The position numbers and the translations under genes are program-made. From contig NZ_CP151657.1 in assembly GCF_038405225.1 (NCBI RefSeq), positions 1 through 64,000 on the forward strand: a stretch of DNA of 64,000 nucleotides, in the 5' to 3' direction. Under the pieces are notes generated by a model, which searched no databases, was not told the origin of the DNA, and saw only the letters and a program-made list of their open reading frames with translations. Shown piece by piece: positions 8,662 to 18,152 of this stretch. Each line of letters begins with the position of its first letter. The stretch's first letter is position 1. This DNA is from Arthrobacter citreus. GTDB lineage: Bacteria; Actinomycetota; Actinomycetes; Actinomycetales; Micrococcaceae.

Positions 8662-9846
8662 GTGCTCGGATTTTCCCTGCTTGACATCATTCTGCTGTTG
8701 GCGCTGCTGTTCTACCTCATCGCCGGCCTGCGGAACGGTCTGGTAGTGACATTGGGCGGCATCGTTGGCTTTGTGGCCGGAGCCGTTGCCGCTTTTTTCG
8801 CCATCCCGCTGGTAGCGGCGTGGGTGCCCGACGACGGCTGGCGGCTGACCGCGGTCATCGCCACGGTGGCGGTGCTTGTCCTGGGCGGACACGCGCTGGG
8901 AGCGGCGCTGGGCGGCGGAATCCGGCGCTGGCTGAACTTCCCGCCGCTGCGGTTCCTGGACCGGCTGCTCGGCGGTGCGGTGAACCTGGCGGTGTCCGCA
9001 CTGGTGATGTCGATGCTCGCGTTCAGCGTGAACACACTCGGTGTGCCGTTCCTCTCGCAGCAGATCACCTCGTCCAAGGTCCTGACCACGATCGACGACG
9101 CCACGCCGGACCGGGTGAAGGCCATGACCGCGCAGCTGCGTTCCTTCACCCTGGCTGAAGGCCTGCCGACCATCCTGGACAGCGCGGCGCCGGACACCGT
9201 GGTTGCACCCGATCAGGCGTTGTCCTCGGCGGCGCTGCAAGCATCCTCCGAATCAGTGGTCAAGATCACCGGAACCGCTTACCAGTGCGGGCAGAACCAG
9301 ACCGGTTCCGGCTTTGTGGTCGCCGATGACCGCGTGATCACCAATGCGCACGTGGTGGCGGGTGTGCCGGAGCCGGTGGTGCAGGTTCCCGGCGGGGGAG
9401 CGCTTCCGGGCAAGGTGGTCCACTTTGACAGCACCCGGGACTTGGCGGTGCTGGCGGTGGAGAACCTGGACGCCGATCCGATTCCGCTGGGCGGGGTGCT
9501 GCCCAACGACACCACGGCGGCGTTTGCCGGGTATCCGGCGGGTGGCCCGTTCCGCCTGCAGGCGGCCAACGTGGAGCGGCTCTCGGATGTTTCGGTCCGC
9601 AATATCTACGGGACCTCCCCCGAGGTGCTGGAGGTCTACACCCTGGCGGCCAACGTACAGCAGGGCAACTCCGGCGGTCCGCTGCTGGACATCGACGGGC
9701 AGGTGGCTGGCGTCATCTTCGCCAAGACCACGGGGGAGCAGCCCATCGGCTATGCCCTGTCCCTGAACGAGCTGGGCCCGGTGGCAGAGGCCGCCGCCGG
9801 CTATTCCGACCCGGTGTCGCCCGGGCAGTGCATCTCCGGAGAGTAG
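8662..9846 (+). CDS. marP: MarP-type membrane serine protease (CvpA + trypsin-like)
   Basis: The 394-residue product has four hydrophobic helices of a CvpA/colicin V production domain (about residues 1-125), a linker, then a periplasmic chymotrypsin-fold protease. The triad is visible: His in ITNAHVVAG, Asp in DSTRDLAVL and Ser in QQGNSGGPL. A TTG twelve bases upstream (8650) is in frame, but its TTGGAG overlaps the ribosome site (GGAG, 6 nt before GTG 8662), so I prefer 8662. In M. tuberculosis the homologue Rv3671c protects against acid and oxidative stress by cleaving the peptidoglycan hydrolase RipA. Confidence 0.92.
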   Translation: MLGFSLLDIILLLALLFYLIAGLRNGLVVTLGGIVGFVAGAVAAFFAIPLVAAWVPDDGWRLTAVIATVAVLVLGGHALGAALGGGIRRWLNFPPLRFLDRLLGGAVNLAVSALVMSMLAFSVNTLGVPFLSQQITSSKVLTTIDDATPDRVKAMTAQLRSFTLAEGLPTILDSAAPDTVVAPDQALSSAALQASSESVVKITGTAYQCGQNQTGSGFVVADDRVITNAHVVAGVPEPVVQVPGGGALPGKVVHFDSTRDLAVLAVENLDADPIPLGGVLPNDTTAAFAGYPAGGPFRLQAANVERLSDVSVRNIYGTSPEVLEVYTLAANVQQGNSGGPLLDIDGQVAGVIFAKTTGEQPIGYALSLNELGPVAEAAAGYSDPVSPGQCISGE

Positions 9847-9853
9847 GACTGCA

Positions 9854-9883
9854 GCGAAGCCGCGGGTTATTCCGCGGCTTCGC
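9854..9883. terminator. Bidirectional terminator, overlaps aroQ 3' end
   Basis: A perfect 12-bp stem (GCGAAGCCGCGG and its complement) with loop GTTATT. It lies 8 bp after the protease stop and includes the aroQ stop codon at 9867-9869. Confidence 0.8.
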
Positions 9884-10331
9884 CGTCCAGCCGGGCAGCG
9901 AGGTAGTTAACCGCCATTCCGTAGCCGGCAATTCCGGCGCCGCAGATGACAACGTCAGCCACCGTCGACACGAAGGAGTGGTGGCGGAACTCCTCGCGCT
10001 TGTGGATGTTGCTCAGATGCACTTCCACCACGGGCAGCCCGACGCCGGACAACGCATCGGGAATGGCCACCGAGGTGTGGCTGTACGCCGCCGGGTTGAT
10101 GATGATGGCGTCAGCCAGCCCCGGGGCACCGTGGATCGCGTCGATCAGGTCCCCCTCGTGGTTGGACTGGATGCAGTCAACGGTCCAGCCGCGCGCCTCG
10201 GCGGCCTGGAGGGCGAGCGTCTCAACGTCGTCGAGGGTGCCGGTGCCGTAAATCCCCGGCTCCCGGGTGCCCAGGAGGTTCAGGTTGGGGCCGTTGAGGA
10301 CGAGCAGGTTGCGGGTGCGGGAGGCAGTCAT
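9867..10331 (-). CDS. aroQ: Type II 3-dehydroquinate dehydratase
   Basis: A 154-residue cytosolic shikimate-pathway enzyme converting 3-dehydroquinate to 3-dehydroshikimate. Family motifs are all present: LVLNGPNLNLLGTREPGIYG (with the catalytic-loop Arg and Tyr), QSNHEGDLID, INPAAYSHTSVAI and VEVHLSNIHKREEFRHHSF. Type II enzymes serve biosynthesis or quinate catabolism. The gene lies 7 bp after a metabolite:H+ symporter gene, which hints that the pair may handle imported shikimate-type compounds. Confidence 0.96.
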   Translation of the reverse strand: MTASRTRNLLVLNGPNLNLLGTREPGIYGTGTLDDVETLALQAAEARGWTVDCIQSNHEGDLIDAIHGAPGLADAIIINPAAYSHTSVAIPDALSGVGLPVVEVHLSNIHKREEFRHHSFVSTVADVVICGAGIAGYGMAVNYLAARLDGEAAE

Positions 10332-10338
10332 GCCTTAA

Positions 10339-11706
10339 CTATGCGCCAATCGGGACGGGACCGGCCGCGGCTGCGGCGCGGCGCGTCATGCGGGAGGCGG
10401 CGAGGGCTCCGGCAATGGTGATGACTGACATCAGCGCCAGTACGACGCCGGGATGCCACCAGGCGCCGCCCGTGGCATCGCCGTAGGCGGACGTGACCGC
10501 CGGCGTAAAACCGGCCAGGATTCCGGCAAAGCTGTAAGCCAGCGAGAGCGCGGTGAAGCCGGTGCGCGCCGGGAACAGGTCCGCCATAAGCCCGCCCAGT
10601 GCGGCCCAGGCTGCGGTTGGAGCGATGCCGCCGAGCAGGATGGCCAGAATGTAGGTGGTCTGGTCCGCCGTACTGATGACCCAGTACAACGGGAACGAAA
10701 TCAACAGCGTGGCCGCGGCGCCGGCGGCAACCATCCGCGCTGAGCCGATCTTCGTAGCCAGCCAGCCGAAGGCCGGAATAGTGGCCAGCTGCAGCACCGA
10801 GCCCACGAGTGCGGCATTCAGTACGGTGGCATCGGACAGGCCCAGCTGGGTGGTGCCGTAGGCCTGGGTGTAGGTGGTCATCAGGAAGTATGAGCCGATG
10901 CCCAGCAGGGATGCGGCGGCAGCCACCAGGACAGGCAGCCGCTGGGACGTGAGCACTTCCAGGACCGGAACCCGGGGAACGGCGCGGTGTTCCGCCACGT
11001 CCTTGAACACCGGGGTTTCCTCAATGGCGAAGCGCAGGTACAGGGCGATGGCCATGAAGGGGAAGGCCATCAGGAACGGGACCCGCCACAGGCCGGCTTC
11101 CATGGTTTCCTGCGACGCCTGGGTCAGGAGCAGGAACGTGGCGGTCACCATGATGGTGCCCACCGGGGAACCGATCTGCGGAATGGCGGCGTAGAGGGCC
11201 CGCTTGCGCGGTTCTGCGTGTTCGGTGGCGATGAGGATTGCTCCGCCCCATTCCCCACCCACGGCCAGGCCCTGCAGAAGCCGCAGCGTGACCAGCAGCG
11301 CCGGAGCCCACAGGCCGATGGTGTTGTAATCCGGCAGCAGGCCGATCACGCCGGTGGCAGTGCCCATCAGGACGATGGTCCAGATGAGCGACTTTTTGCG
11401 GCCGATCCGGTCTCCGATGTGGCCGAACAGGACGGCGCCCACCGGCCGGGCAATGAACCCGATGCCCAGGGACAGGAAGGACAGCAGCACCCCGATCAGC
11501 GGATCGACCTCGGGGAAGAAGATCCGGTTCAGGATCAGTGCGGCTGCGGTGCCGAAAACGTAGAAGTCGTAGGACTCCAGCGCCGTTCCGACAAAGGAAG
11601 CTCCGGCCACCTTCCGCGCCATCCGGCGCGACTGCTGACGGGCCCGCGGATCGGCGGAAACAGGAGGGAAATCTGGGGAGGCAGTGCTGGAAGTGGACAC
11701 GAGCAT
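10339..11706 (-). CDS. MFS transporter, metabolite:H+ symporter family
   Basis: The 455-residue protein has about twelve membrane helices. The loop 2-3 motif GHIGDRIGRKKSL, the LRLLQGLAVGGEWGGA segment and the N-terminal ALESYDFYVFGTAAAL are typical of the MHS group (ShiA, ProP, PcaT-like). It is directly upstream of aroQ in the same direction, with a 7-bp gap. A shikimate, quinate or protocatechuate-like substrate is therefore plausible but inferred from context only. ATG at 11706 fits the usual length. Confidence 0.88.
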   Translation of the reverse strand: MLVSTSSTASPDFPPVSADPRARQQSRRMARKVAGASFVGTALESYDFYVFGTAAALILNRIFFPEVDPLIGVLLSFLSLGIGFIARPVGAVLFGHIGDRIGRKKSLIWTIVLMGTATGVIGLLPDYNTIGLWAPALLVTLRLLQGLAVGGEWGGAILIATEHAEPRKRALYAAIPQIGSPVGTIMVTATFLLLTQASQETMEAGLWRVPFLMAFPFMAIALYLRFAIEETPVFKDVAEHRAVPRVPVLEVLTSQRLPVLVAAAASLLGIGSYFLMTTYTQAYGTTQLGLSDATVLNAALVGSVLQLATIPAFGWLATKIGSARMVAAGAAATLLISFPLYWVISTADQTTYILAILLGGIAPTAAWAALGGLMADLFPARTGFTALSLAYSFAGILAGFTPAVTSAYGDATGGAWWHPGVVLALMSVITIAGALAASRMTRRAAAAAGPVPIGA

Positions 11707-11785
11707 TGATTCTGCTACCCCGCGTGCCCCGGTGCCAACTTCATGAGTCCAAGGTCACGCCTGCGCGGGAGGGTATTCCGCCGCG

Positions 11786-12343
11786 TCAGTGCCCCAGGGT
11801 GCCGACGATTGCCCGCCCGGCGCTGATGAGCGACGCCGAAACGGACGCGGAATCGGCGACGTAGCCGTGCACCATGGCGCCGTCACGCAGCATCAGCAGC
11901 TGATCCGCCACTCTGTCCGGATCCGCTGCTCCCAGCTGTGCGAGCCTGCCGCGGACCTCGGCGTGCAGCCATTCCCGGTGATCCCGGACGACGGCGCGGA
12001 CCGGGGAACCGGCGTCAGGGTATTCGGCTGCCGCGTTAATGAACGGGCAGCCGCGGAATCCGGGGACACAGGTTTCAGCGCCCATGATTTCGGCCAGCTG
12101 CAGGAGCCCGGTGCAGGGGTCGGCGCTCAGGGTCGCCGCAGCAGCGCGGGTCCGGACGGACTGCGCCTGCAGATAGGCGACCACCAGGTCTTCCTTGGTG
12201 CGGAAGTGCCGGTAGAAGGTCACCTTGGTGGTTCCGGTTTCAGCGATGACCCGGTCAGCGCTGACCGCGCGGATGCCTTCGAGGTAGAAGAGGGCTGCGG
12301 CGGTGTCCAGGATGCGCTCGCGCACCGGGGGCTGGCTGGTCAT
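11786..12343 (-). CDS. TetR family transcriptional regulator
   Basis: A 185-residue repressor with an N-terminal TetR helix-turn-helix (AVSADRVIAETGTTKVTFYRHFRTKEDL, about residues 24-52). The ligand domain contains two cysteines around ETCVPGFRGCPF, which could give redox or thiol sensing, although this is speculation. It is divergent from the Ohr-type gene at 12443 and a clear palindrome sits between them, so it most likely represses ohr and itself. Confidence 0.9.
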   Translation of the reverse strand: MTSQPPVRERILDTAAALFYLEGIRAVSADRVIAETGTTKVTFYRHFRTKEDLVVAYLQAQSVRTRAAAATLSADPCTGLLQLAEIMGAETCVPGFRGCPFINAAAEYPDAGSPVRAVVRDHREWLHAEVRGRLAQLGAADPDRVADQLLMLRDGAMVHGYVADSASVSASLISAGRAIVGTLGH

Positions 12344-12393
12344 GGTTCCTTCTCGGTTGCGGATTGCGGCGAAGCCGGGTTTACTTGGCTCAA

Positions 12394-12415
12394 GTAGACG
12401 TACTAGTTAGTCTAC
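12394..12415. promoter_or_regulatory. Palindromic operator between tetR and ohr
   Basis: A 22-bp palindrome: half-sites GTAGAC and GTCTAC flank the self-complementary centre ACTAGT, with two unmatched bases on each side. It lies 51 bp before the regulator start and 28 bp before the ohr start, where a TetR dimer would block both promoters. Confidence 0.75.
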
Positions 12416-12442
12416 CTGAAGACCCCACTTGAAGGAGTTGCC

Positions 12443-12862
12443 ATGAGCGCTTTGTACACCGCGTCAGCCACCGCATCCGGAGACGGCCGCAACGGAGAAG
12501 CCCAGACCAGCGACGGCCAGCTGAAGGTTAATCTGGCTACTCCCACCGAAATGGGCGGCGCCGGCGACGGCACCAACCCGGAGCAGCTCTTTGCCGCAGG
12601 TTACGCCGCGTGCTTCCTCTCCGCGCTGAAGATGATTGCGCGCGCCGAGAAGGCTCCGATCGCCGACGCCGCCATCACCGCCGACGTCAGCCTGCACAAG
12701 CAGGAAGTCGGCTTCAAGCTCGGCGTCGAACTGCACGTGGAAATGTCCGGGGTGGACCAGGCCACCGCGGAGAAGCTCGTCGAGGCAGCCCACCAGGTAT
12801 GCCCGTACTCCAACGCGACCCGCGGAAACATCGACGTTGTTCTGGACGTCACGGTCGGCTAA
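12443..12862 (+). CDS. ohr: Organic hydroperoxide resistance protein (Ohr/OsmC)
   Basis: A 139-residue thiol peroxidase that reduces organic and fatty-acid hydroperoxides in the cytosol. Both catalytic cysteines are visible, one in GYAACFLSAL and one in VCPYSNATRGN, with Ohr-type spacing, and the N-terminus carries NPEQLFAAGYAACF. AAGGAG precedes the ATG. Ohr is usually controlled by MarR-type OhrR; here a TetR-family gene is divergent, with a palindrome between them. Confidence 0.94.
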   Translation: MSALYTASATASGDGRNGEAQTSDGQLKVNLATPTEMGGAGDGTNPEQLFAAGYAACFLSALKMIARAEKAPIADAAITADVSLHKQEVGFKLGVELHVEMSGVDQATAEKLVEAAHQVCPYSNATRGNIDVVLDVTVG

Positions 12863-12878
12863 CACCCTTCCCCTCCGC

Positions 12879-12934
12879 CGAAATGGCAGAAGGTGCGCTT
12901 CCCAAGCGTGGGAAGCGCACCTTCTGCCATTTCG
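12879..12934. terminator. Long perfect hairpin between ohr and acs
   Basis: A perfect 26-bp stem (arms 12879-12904 and 12909-12934) with a 4-nt loop AGCG. It separates convergent genes, so it should terminate both. The stem is much longer than a normal intrinsic terminator. Confidence 0.85.
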
Positions 12935-12951
12935 CGGGTTGTTTATTGGGG

Positions 12952-14940
12952 CTACTTCCGCATCGACTCGGCAATCTGCAGCATGACGGTGTTGTCCGCC
13001 AGAGTGCTGGAGTCGCCGGCCTCACGGCCTTCCGCCACGTCCTTGAGCAGCCGGCGCATGATCTTCCCGGACCGGGTCTTGGGCAGCTCCGGCACCACGA
13101 GGATGTGCCGCGGCTTTGCGATGGGGCCGATTTCCTTGCCCACGTGGTTGCGCAGGGTGGTGACGATGTCGTCGTCCTCCTTGGCGCTGCCGCGCAGGAT
13201 CACGAACGCCACCACCGCCTCGCCGGTGGTGTCATCGCGGGCGCCGACGACGGCGGCCTCGGCCACCGACGGATGGCTGACCAGCGCGGATTCGATTTCG
13301 GTGGTGGAGAGGCGGTGCCCGGAAACGTTCATGACGTCATCCACCCGGCCGAGGAGCCAGATGTCGCCGTCCTCGTCCTTCTTGGCGCCGTCGCCGGCGA
13401 AGTACATGTTGTCGAACCGGGACCAGTAAGTCTGCTTGAAGCGCTCCGGATCGCCCCAAATGCCGCGCAGCATGGCCGGCCACGGTTCCTTTACCACCAG
13501 GAAACCGCCGGAGCCGTTGGGCACTGACTCGCCCATCTCATCCACCACGTCAATGGAGATGCCGGGCACGGCCACCTGCGCGGAACCGGGCTTGGTGGCG
13601 GTGACGCCGGGCATGGGTGCGATCATGTGCGCGCCGGTTTCGGTCTGCCACCAGGTGTCCACGATGGGAGCCGGGTTTTCCTTCTTGCCTCCGTTGGCGC
13701 CGATCACCGTGCGGTACCACATCCATGCCTCGGGGTTGATGGGTTCCCCCACGGACCCGAGCACGCGGATGGAGTCCAGGTTGAACTTCCCGGGAATGTC
13801 GCGGCCCCACTTCATGCAGGTGCGGATGGCGGTGGGCGCGGTGTAGAGGATGGACACCTTGTATTTTTCCACCAGTTCCCACCAGCGGCCCTGGTGCGGG
13901 GTGTCCGGGGTGCCCTCGTAAATGAGCTGCGTGGCACCGTTAACCAGCGGTGCGTAGGTGACGTAGGAGTGGCCGGTGACCCAGCCGATGTCCGCGGTGC
14001 ACCAGTACACGTCAGTTTTGGGCTTCAGGTCGAAGGTGTTCAGGTGCGTGAACGCCGTCTGCGCCAGATAGCCGCCGGTGGTGTGCAGGATGCCCTTGGG
14101 TTTGCCCGTGGTGCCGGAGGTGTAGAGGATAAACAGCGGGTGCTCGGAGTCGTGGGCAACCGCCGTATGCTCGGCGCTCGCGGAACCGACGACGTCGTCC
14201 CACCACACATCCCGTCCCTCGGTCCATTCGACCGGCTCGCCGTTGCGCTTGACCACCAGGACACTGCTGACCGTGTGCCCCTCCTTAACCAGCGACTCGT
14301 CCACCGCGGGCTTCAGGGCGGTGGGTTTGCCGCGCCGGTAGGAACCGTCTGCGGTGACGACGAGCTTTGCCTCGGCGTCGTCGATCCGGCTGCGCAGCGC
14401 ATCGGCGGAGAAACCGCCGAAAACCACTGAATGGACCGCACCGATGCGGGCGCACGCCAGCATGGTGATGACGGCCTCGGGAATCATCGGCAGGTAGACC
14501 GCCACGCGGTCCCCCTTGGTGACGCCGAGCGACTCGAAGGCGTTGGCTGCTTTCTTAACTTCCTCGGTGAGCTGGGCATACGTGTAGGTCCGGGTGTCTC
14601 CGGGTTCACCTTCGAAGAAGAGGGCAACCCGGTCGCCCCGGCCTTCCTCCACATGGCGGTCCAAAGCGTTGTATGCGGCGTTGATCTTTCCGCCGACAAA
14701 CCACTTGGCAAAGGGGGCCTCGGACCAGTCCAGTGTCTGCGTGAAGTCCTCGTCCCAGGTCAGCAGGCTGCGGGCCTGCCGGGCCCAGAACTCAGGTCCC
14801 TCGGCTGCGGCCTCCTCATACAGGGACGGCTTGGCCACGGCGTTAGCGGCAAAATCCGCGCTGGGCGGAAAACTGCGGTGCTCGTGGAGCAGGTTCTCCA
14901 GTGCATCGCCATGCGCCTTGACGGGGGACTGTTCAGACAT
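12952..14940 (-). CDS. acs: Acetyl-CoA synthetase
   Basis: A 662-residue AMP-forming ligase that activates acetate to acetyl-CoA. Family motifs are clear: [11 protein letters not shown] (P-loop), WWQTETG, the aspartate of [16 protein letters not shown] (as [11 protein letters not shown]) and [11 protein letters not shown], whose lysine is the acetylation-regulated residue. The start at 14940 (MSEQSP) has GAAAGGG six bases upstream; a longer reading to 14970 is unlikely. A Crp/GlxR-type site lies about 95 bp upstream, consistent with the carbon-source control known for acs in mycobacteria and corynebacteria. Confidence 0.97.
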   Translation of the reverse strand: MSEQSPVKAHGDALENLLHEHRSFPPSADFAANAVAKPSLYEEAAAEGPEFWARQARSLLTWDEDFTQTLDWSEAPFAKWFVGGKINAAYNALDRHVEEGRGDRVALFFEGEPGDTRTYTYAQLTEEVKKAANAFESLGVTKGDRVAVYLPMIPEAVITMLACARIGAVHSVVFGGFSADALRSRIDDAEAKLVVTADGSYRRGKPTALKPAVDESLVKEGHTVSSVLVVKRNGEPVEWTEGRDVWWDDVVGSASAEHTAVAHDSEHPLFILYTSGTTGKPKGILHTTGGYLAQTAFTHLNTFDLKPKTDVYWCTADIGWVTGHSYVTYAPLVNGATQLIYEGTPDTPHQGRWWELVEKYKVSILYTAPTAIRTCMKWGRDIPGKFNLDSIRVLGSVGEPINPEAWMWYRTVIGANGGKKENPAPIVDTWWQTETGAHMIAPMPGVTATKPGSAQVAVPGISIDVVDEMGESVPNGSGGFLVVKEPWPAMLRGIWGDPERFKQTYWSRFDNMYFAGDGAKKDEDGDIWLLGRVDDVMNVSGHRLSTTEIESALVSHPSVAEAAVVGARDDTTGEAVVAFVILRGSAKEDDDIVTTLRNHVGKEIGPIAKPRHILVVPELPKTRSGKIMRRLLKDVAEGREAGDSSTLADNTVMLQIAESMRK

Positions 14941-15034
14941 CGTGAACCCTTTCGCTAGCTGAGTGCCCACGGTCCAGCCCGGATCGAGGGGCTGCCGTAG
15001 CGTTGGAACAACCCTATCGCCGATCCGGCACGCG

Positions 15035-15050
15035 TGTGTGCACGGTCACA
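15035..15050. promoter_or_regulatory. Crp/GlxR-type operator upstream of acs
   Basis: TGTGTGCACGGTCACA matches TGTGA-N6-TCACA with one mismatch. It lies in the 314-bp gap between the divergent acs (start 14940) and the membrane protein gene (start 15255); I saw nothing else in this gap. The cognate regulator is probably the crp gene at 7756-8433. Confidence 0.6.
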
Positions 15051-15254
15051 TTCGGGTCCCGCAAAGGGGGTATTTCTGCGGTGAGCGGTAGATCACGGCG
15101 GGTAGTGCTGCGGCAGTTCGGCTAGTCTGCGGTCCGAGCGTTGACTAGGCTGTGGGAGGAAGCAACCGCTTTTTTTACCGTGGATGCGGCCCGCCGATGC
15201 CGAGCCTGCAGATACTTGCCGGCCCGCAGGCGGCGGTCGTGAATGGAGAACAGA

Positions 15255-16586
15255 ATGAACCAGCCCCCCGTTGAAAAGGACACCCGAACGGTGGCGGAGA
15301 CCCCGGCACCCGCCGAGAGCCGTCCAGCCGGCGAGGACAAAGCCCGGACCGCAGTCCTGGGCCCGTTCGGCCTGCGCGACACCGTGGTCGGCGGTTCTGT
15401 CCTTCTCATGCTGATTGGCTCCCTGCTGCCGTGGAGCACGACCTTTGGCCTGGTGGCCAACCTCTGGTCGCCGCTGACGCCGCTCTTCTTCCTGGGAATC
15501 GGCATGATCCTGCCGCTCCTGGTGGCGGGCCTGTTCGCAGCCCGCCGGATGGCTCCCGAGCTGAAATACCGGGTCGGTTCGCTGTCCGTGGACCAGTTCG
15601 GTTCCGTGGTGGCCGTGCTGGCCACTGCCTTCTTCTTCCTGCATCTGGTCAATGACTTCACCATCGGCGCCCTGCTGACGCTCATCGGTGCCCTCGGCCT
15701 GATGGTGGCAACCACTCTTGCCCCGCACATTCCGCCGTTCTCCCGGGAGTTCGCCGAGCGCGCTGAAATGCCCGCCCACGTCATGGCACGCGAGGCCGTC
15801 CGCCTGCGCCGCCGCCCGGCAGCTCCGGCTTCTCCGGCGCGGACCACCGGTTCCACGGGCACCGACCGCGCCGGCGACGCCTCGGACGAGGCCAAGCCTG
15901 CCGGGTCCCGGTTTGCCGGGATGGGCAAGATTGCGCCCAGCGGACTGTTCGGACGCAAGCCCGAGGACGCCGGCACCACACCGGCCCCGAACGGGATTCC
16001 GGAAACAAGCGCAGCAGCTGCCGGCGCCACGGCCGTTCCGGACCGCGACGAGTCGGTGCGCAGCGACGCCACCCGCGGCTCAGCGGGAACTGAACCCGCC
16101 GCTGCCGGAACCGAACCGGCCGGAACCGAACCCGCCGCTGCCGGAAACGTCACGGGAGCCAAGGCCGAGGCTTCGGCGTCCGTTCCCCGCCGTGATGACT
16201 CCGTCGCCGCCACCACCGTAAACCCCGTGGTGCAGGGCCAGCAGTCCGGGCAGCCGCAGAAATCGGATGCACAGCAGTCCGCCGTGGAACCTGCCACGCA
16301 GGCATCGCCCCTGGTCTCCGCGTCGTCGGGCTCTGACTCCATCAGCGCCACCCGGGAGGAATCCGAGAACGTTGTGGAAGCCTTCTGGTTTGCCGTGGGC
16401 ACCCCGCGCCAGATTGTCGACGAGCGCACCGGCCTGCCGCTGTTCATGTTCCACCCGGGCGACTGGGAACTGGGCCTGGAGGATCGCGGAACCGAGTTCC
16501 TCGTGCAGGACAAGCGCACCGGCCGCATCGGTGTGCTGCGGGACCTCAGCAACATCGAGCGCGTCGGCGAGGACTCCGGCGAGTAG
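15255..16586 (+). CDS. Membrane protein with long disordered cytoplasmic region
   Basis: The 443-residue product has a short polar N-terminus, four hydrophobic helices (about residues 45-155), then a Pro/Ala/Gly-rich disordered stretch with repeats of GTEPAAA. It ends in a conserved-looking block of about 80 residues ([20 protein letters not shown]... [27 protein letters not shown]). GGAGAACAG before ATG 15255 decides the start. The tail could be a small beta domain that reports on a partner. I do not recognise a function; it sits just upstream of nth. Confidence 0.85.
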   Translation: MNQPPVEKDTRTVAETPAPAESRPAGEDKARTAVLGPFGLRDTVVGGSVLLMLIGSLLPWSTTFGLVANLWSPLTPLFFLGIGMILPLLVAGLFAARRMAPELKYRVGSLSVDQFGSVVAVLATAFFFLHLVNDFTIGALLTLIGALGLMVATTLAPHIPPFSREFAERAEMPAHVMAREAVRLRRRPAAPASPARTTGSTGTDRAGDASDEAKPAGSRFAGMGKIAPSGLFGRKPEDAGTTPAPNGIPETSAAAAGATAVPDRDESVRSDATRGSAGTEPAAAGTEPAGTEPAAAGNVTGAKAEASASVPRRDDSVAATTVNPVVQGQQSGQPQKSDAQQSAVEPATQASPLVSASSGSDSISATREESENVVEAFWFAVGTPRQIVDERTGLPLFMFHPGDWELGLEDRGTEFLVQDKRTGRIGVLRDLSNIERVGEDSGE

Positions 16587-16642
16587 CCGGTACCGCCCCC
16601 AGCACCTGGCAGTATCCGGAGCGAACGAAGGACACCGACAAC

Positions 16643-17440
16643 GTGGTTAAGGCAACCGGGAATGATCCGTCCCTGCTCGCCCTGAAACGGAGGGCCCGGA
16701 AGATCAACCGGCTGCTGGGGGAGTTGTATCCCTACTCCGTGGCGGAGCTGGACTTCACCAACGCGTTTGAGCTGCTGATCGCCACTGTGCTGTCCGCGCA
16801 GACCACGGATATCCGGGTCAACGCGGTCACCCCGGTGCTGTTTGCCCGGTATCCGGACGCGAAGGCACTGGCGGAGGCCGACGAGGCTGACCTGCAGGAA
16901 CTGATTCGCCCCACCGGTTTCTTCCGCGCGAAGGCCGCCAGCATCAAGGCGCTGTCCACCCGGCTGGTGGATGAATACGACGGCGAGGTCCCGGACAAGC
17001 TCGAGGAACTCGTCACGCTGCCCGGCGTGGGGCGCAAGACTGCCAACGTGGTGCTCGGGAACGCCTTCGGGATCCCGGGCATCACGGTGGACACCCACTT
17101 TGGCCGCCTTTCCCGCCGCTTCGGCTGGACCACCTCCAAGGACCCGGTGAAGGTCGAGGAGGATGTGGCCGAACTGTTTGAGCCCAAGGACTGGACTCCG
17201 CTGTCCAACCGCGTGGTTTTCCATGGCCGCCGGGTATGCCATGCCAAGAACCCGGCCTGCGGTGCCTGCGCCGTGGCGCAGCTTTGCCCCTCCTACGGCG
17301 AGGGCGAGACGGACCCGGAGAAGGCTCGGAAGCTGCTGAAGTATGAACTGGCGCCGGGCCGCGAGGAACTTCACGCCCGGATGATGGCTGCGGAAACCCG
17401 CGCCCAGCTGCGTGCCGCCGGGTTCGGCCTCGAAGCATGA
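16643..17440 (+). CDS. nth: Endonuclease III (DNA glycosylase/AP lyase)
   Basis: A 265-residue base-excision-repair enzyme that removes oxidised pyrimidines. It shows the helix-hairpin-helix [12 protein letters not shown] with the catalytic lysine, the catalytic aspartate in [11 protein letters not shown], and the iron-sulfur ligands C-x6-C-x2-C-x5-C ([17 protein letters not shown]). GTG start at 16643. The 3' end overlaps the NUDIX gene start by ATGA, an arrangement conserved in actinobacteria. Confidence 0.96.
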   Translation: MVKATGNDPSLLALKRRARKINRLLGELYPYSVAELDFTNAFELLIATVLSAQTTDIRVNAVTPVLFARYPDAKALAEADEADLQELIRPTGFFRAKAASIKALSTRLVDEYDGEVPDKLEELVTLPGVGRKTANVVLGNAFGIPGITVDTHFGRLSRRFGWTTSKDPVKVEEDVAELFEPKDWTPLSNRVVFHGRRVCHAKNPACGACAVAQLCPSYGEGETDPEKARKLLKYELAPGREELHARMMAAETRAQLRAAGFGLEA

Positions 17441-18120
17441 GCGCCTACGCGGATCTGCAGGCGCTGGGGGTAGCGGCAGCCGCCCGCACCACGTACTTCG
17501 ACGCGAACCTGGAACTGCTGCGCCGCAGCGTGGACCCGGCGACGGCCCGCCGCGCGGCCGTGCTGATCCTGTTCGGCAACCTGGACGACAAACCCTCGGA
17601 CTTCCGCTCCGCCGGGGTGCCGGACGAGCTCGACGTCCTGCTGGTGGAACGGGCCGCGACCCTCAACGACCACCCCGGACAGGTGGCGTTTCCCGGCGGA
17701 GGACTCGATGCCACGGACTCCGGGCCGGAAGCGGCAGCGCTGCGGGAAGCCCGGGAGGAAACGGGACTGGACCCGGACGGCGTCGTCGTGCTGGGCACCC
17801 TGCCGGAGGTGGGCCTGCCCGTCAGCAACTTCCTGGTGACGCCGGTGCTGGGCTGGTGGGACCGGCCCACGCCCGTGGACGTGGTGGACTACGGCGAGTC
17901 AGCATCCGTGTTCCGGGTGCCGGTGGCGGACCTGCTTGATCCGGAAAACCGCCGCACCGCCGTGATGAGGCACGGGGCCAGCGCGCACCGCTCGCCGGCG
18001 TTCCTCGTGAACGGGGTGCTGGTCTGGGGTTTTACCGGCATCATCCTCAACGCAGTGCTGGAGGAACTGGGCTGGACCCTGCCCTGGGACAGCAGCCGGG
18101 AAATCGTGCCGGTCCTGTAG
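17437..18120 (+). CDS. CoA-type NUDIX hydrolase (NudL/YeaB-like)
   Basis: A 227-residue NUDIX enzyme with an uninterrupted box [26 protein letters not shown], preceded by [13 protein letters not shown], the pattern of coenzyme A diphosphatases. It would cleave CoA or acyl-CoA to phosphopantetheine and 3',5'-ADP. Its ATG overlaps the nth stop, so the genes are translationally coupled. The same nth-NUDIX pair is followed by the MarP gene in mycobacteria; here marP lies 8 kb upstream. Confidence 0.9.
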   Translation: MSAYADLQALGVAAAARTTYFDANLELLRRSVDPATARRAAVLILFGNLDDKPSDFRSAGVPDELDVLLVERAATLNDHPGQVAFPGGGLDATDSGPEAAALREAREETGLDPDGVVVLGTLPEVGLPVSNFLVTPVLGWWDRPTPVDVVDYGESASVFRVPVADLLDPENRRTAVMRHGASAHRSPAFLVNGVLVWGFTGIILNAVLEELGWTLPWDSSREIVPVL

Positions 18121-18152
18121 GGTTCCCCGGGCCTTGAGGATTCCCGGTGCCG

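Noticed and set aside
10982-11194. Plus-strand frames over the MHS transporter gene
   Set aside because: They are shadows of the transporter; the minus frame has continuous membrane helices and family motifs.
15122-17374. Long antisense frames such as the 750-codon one over nth and the membrane protein gene
   Set aside because: High GC keeps antisense frames open; the plus-strand genes there have full family motifs.
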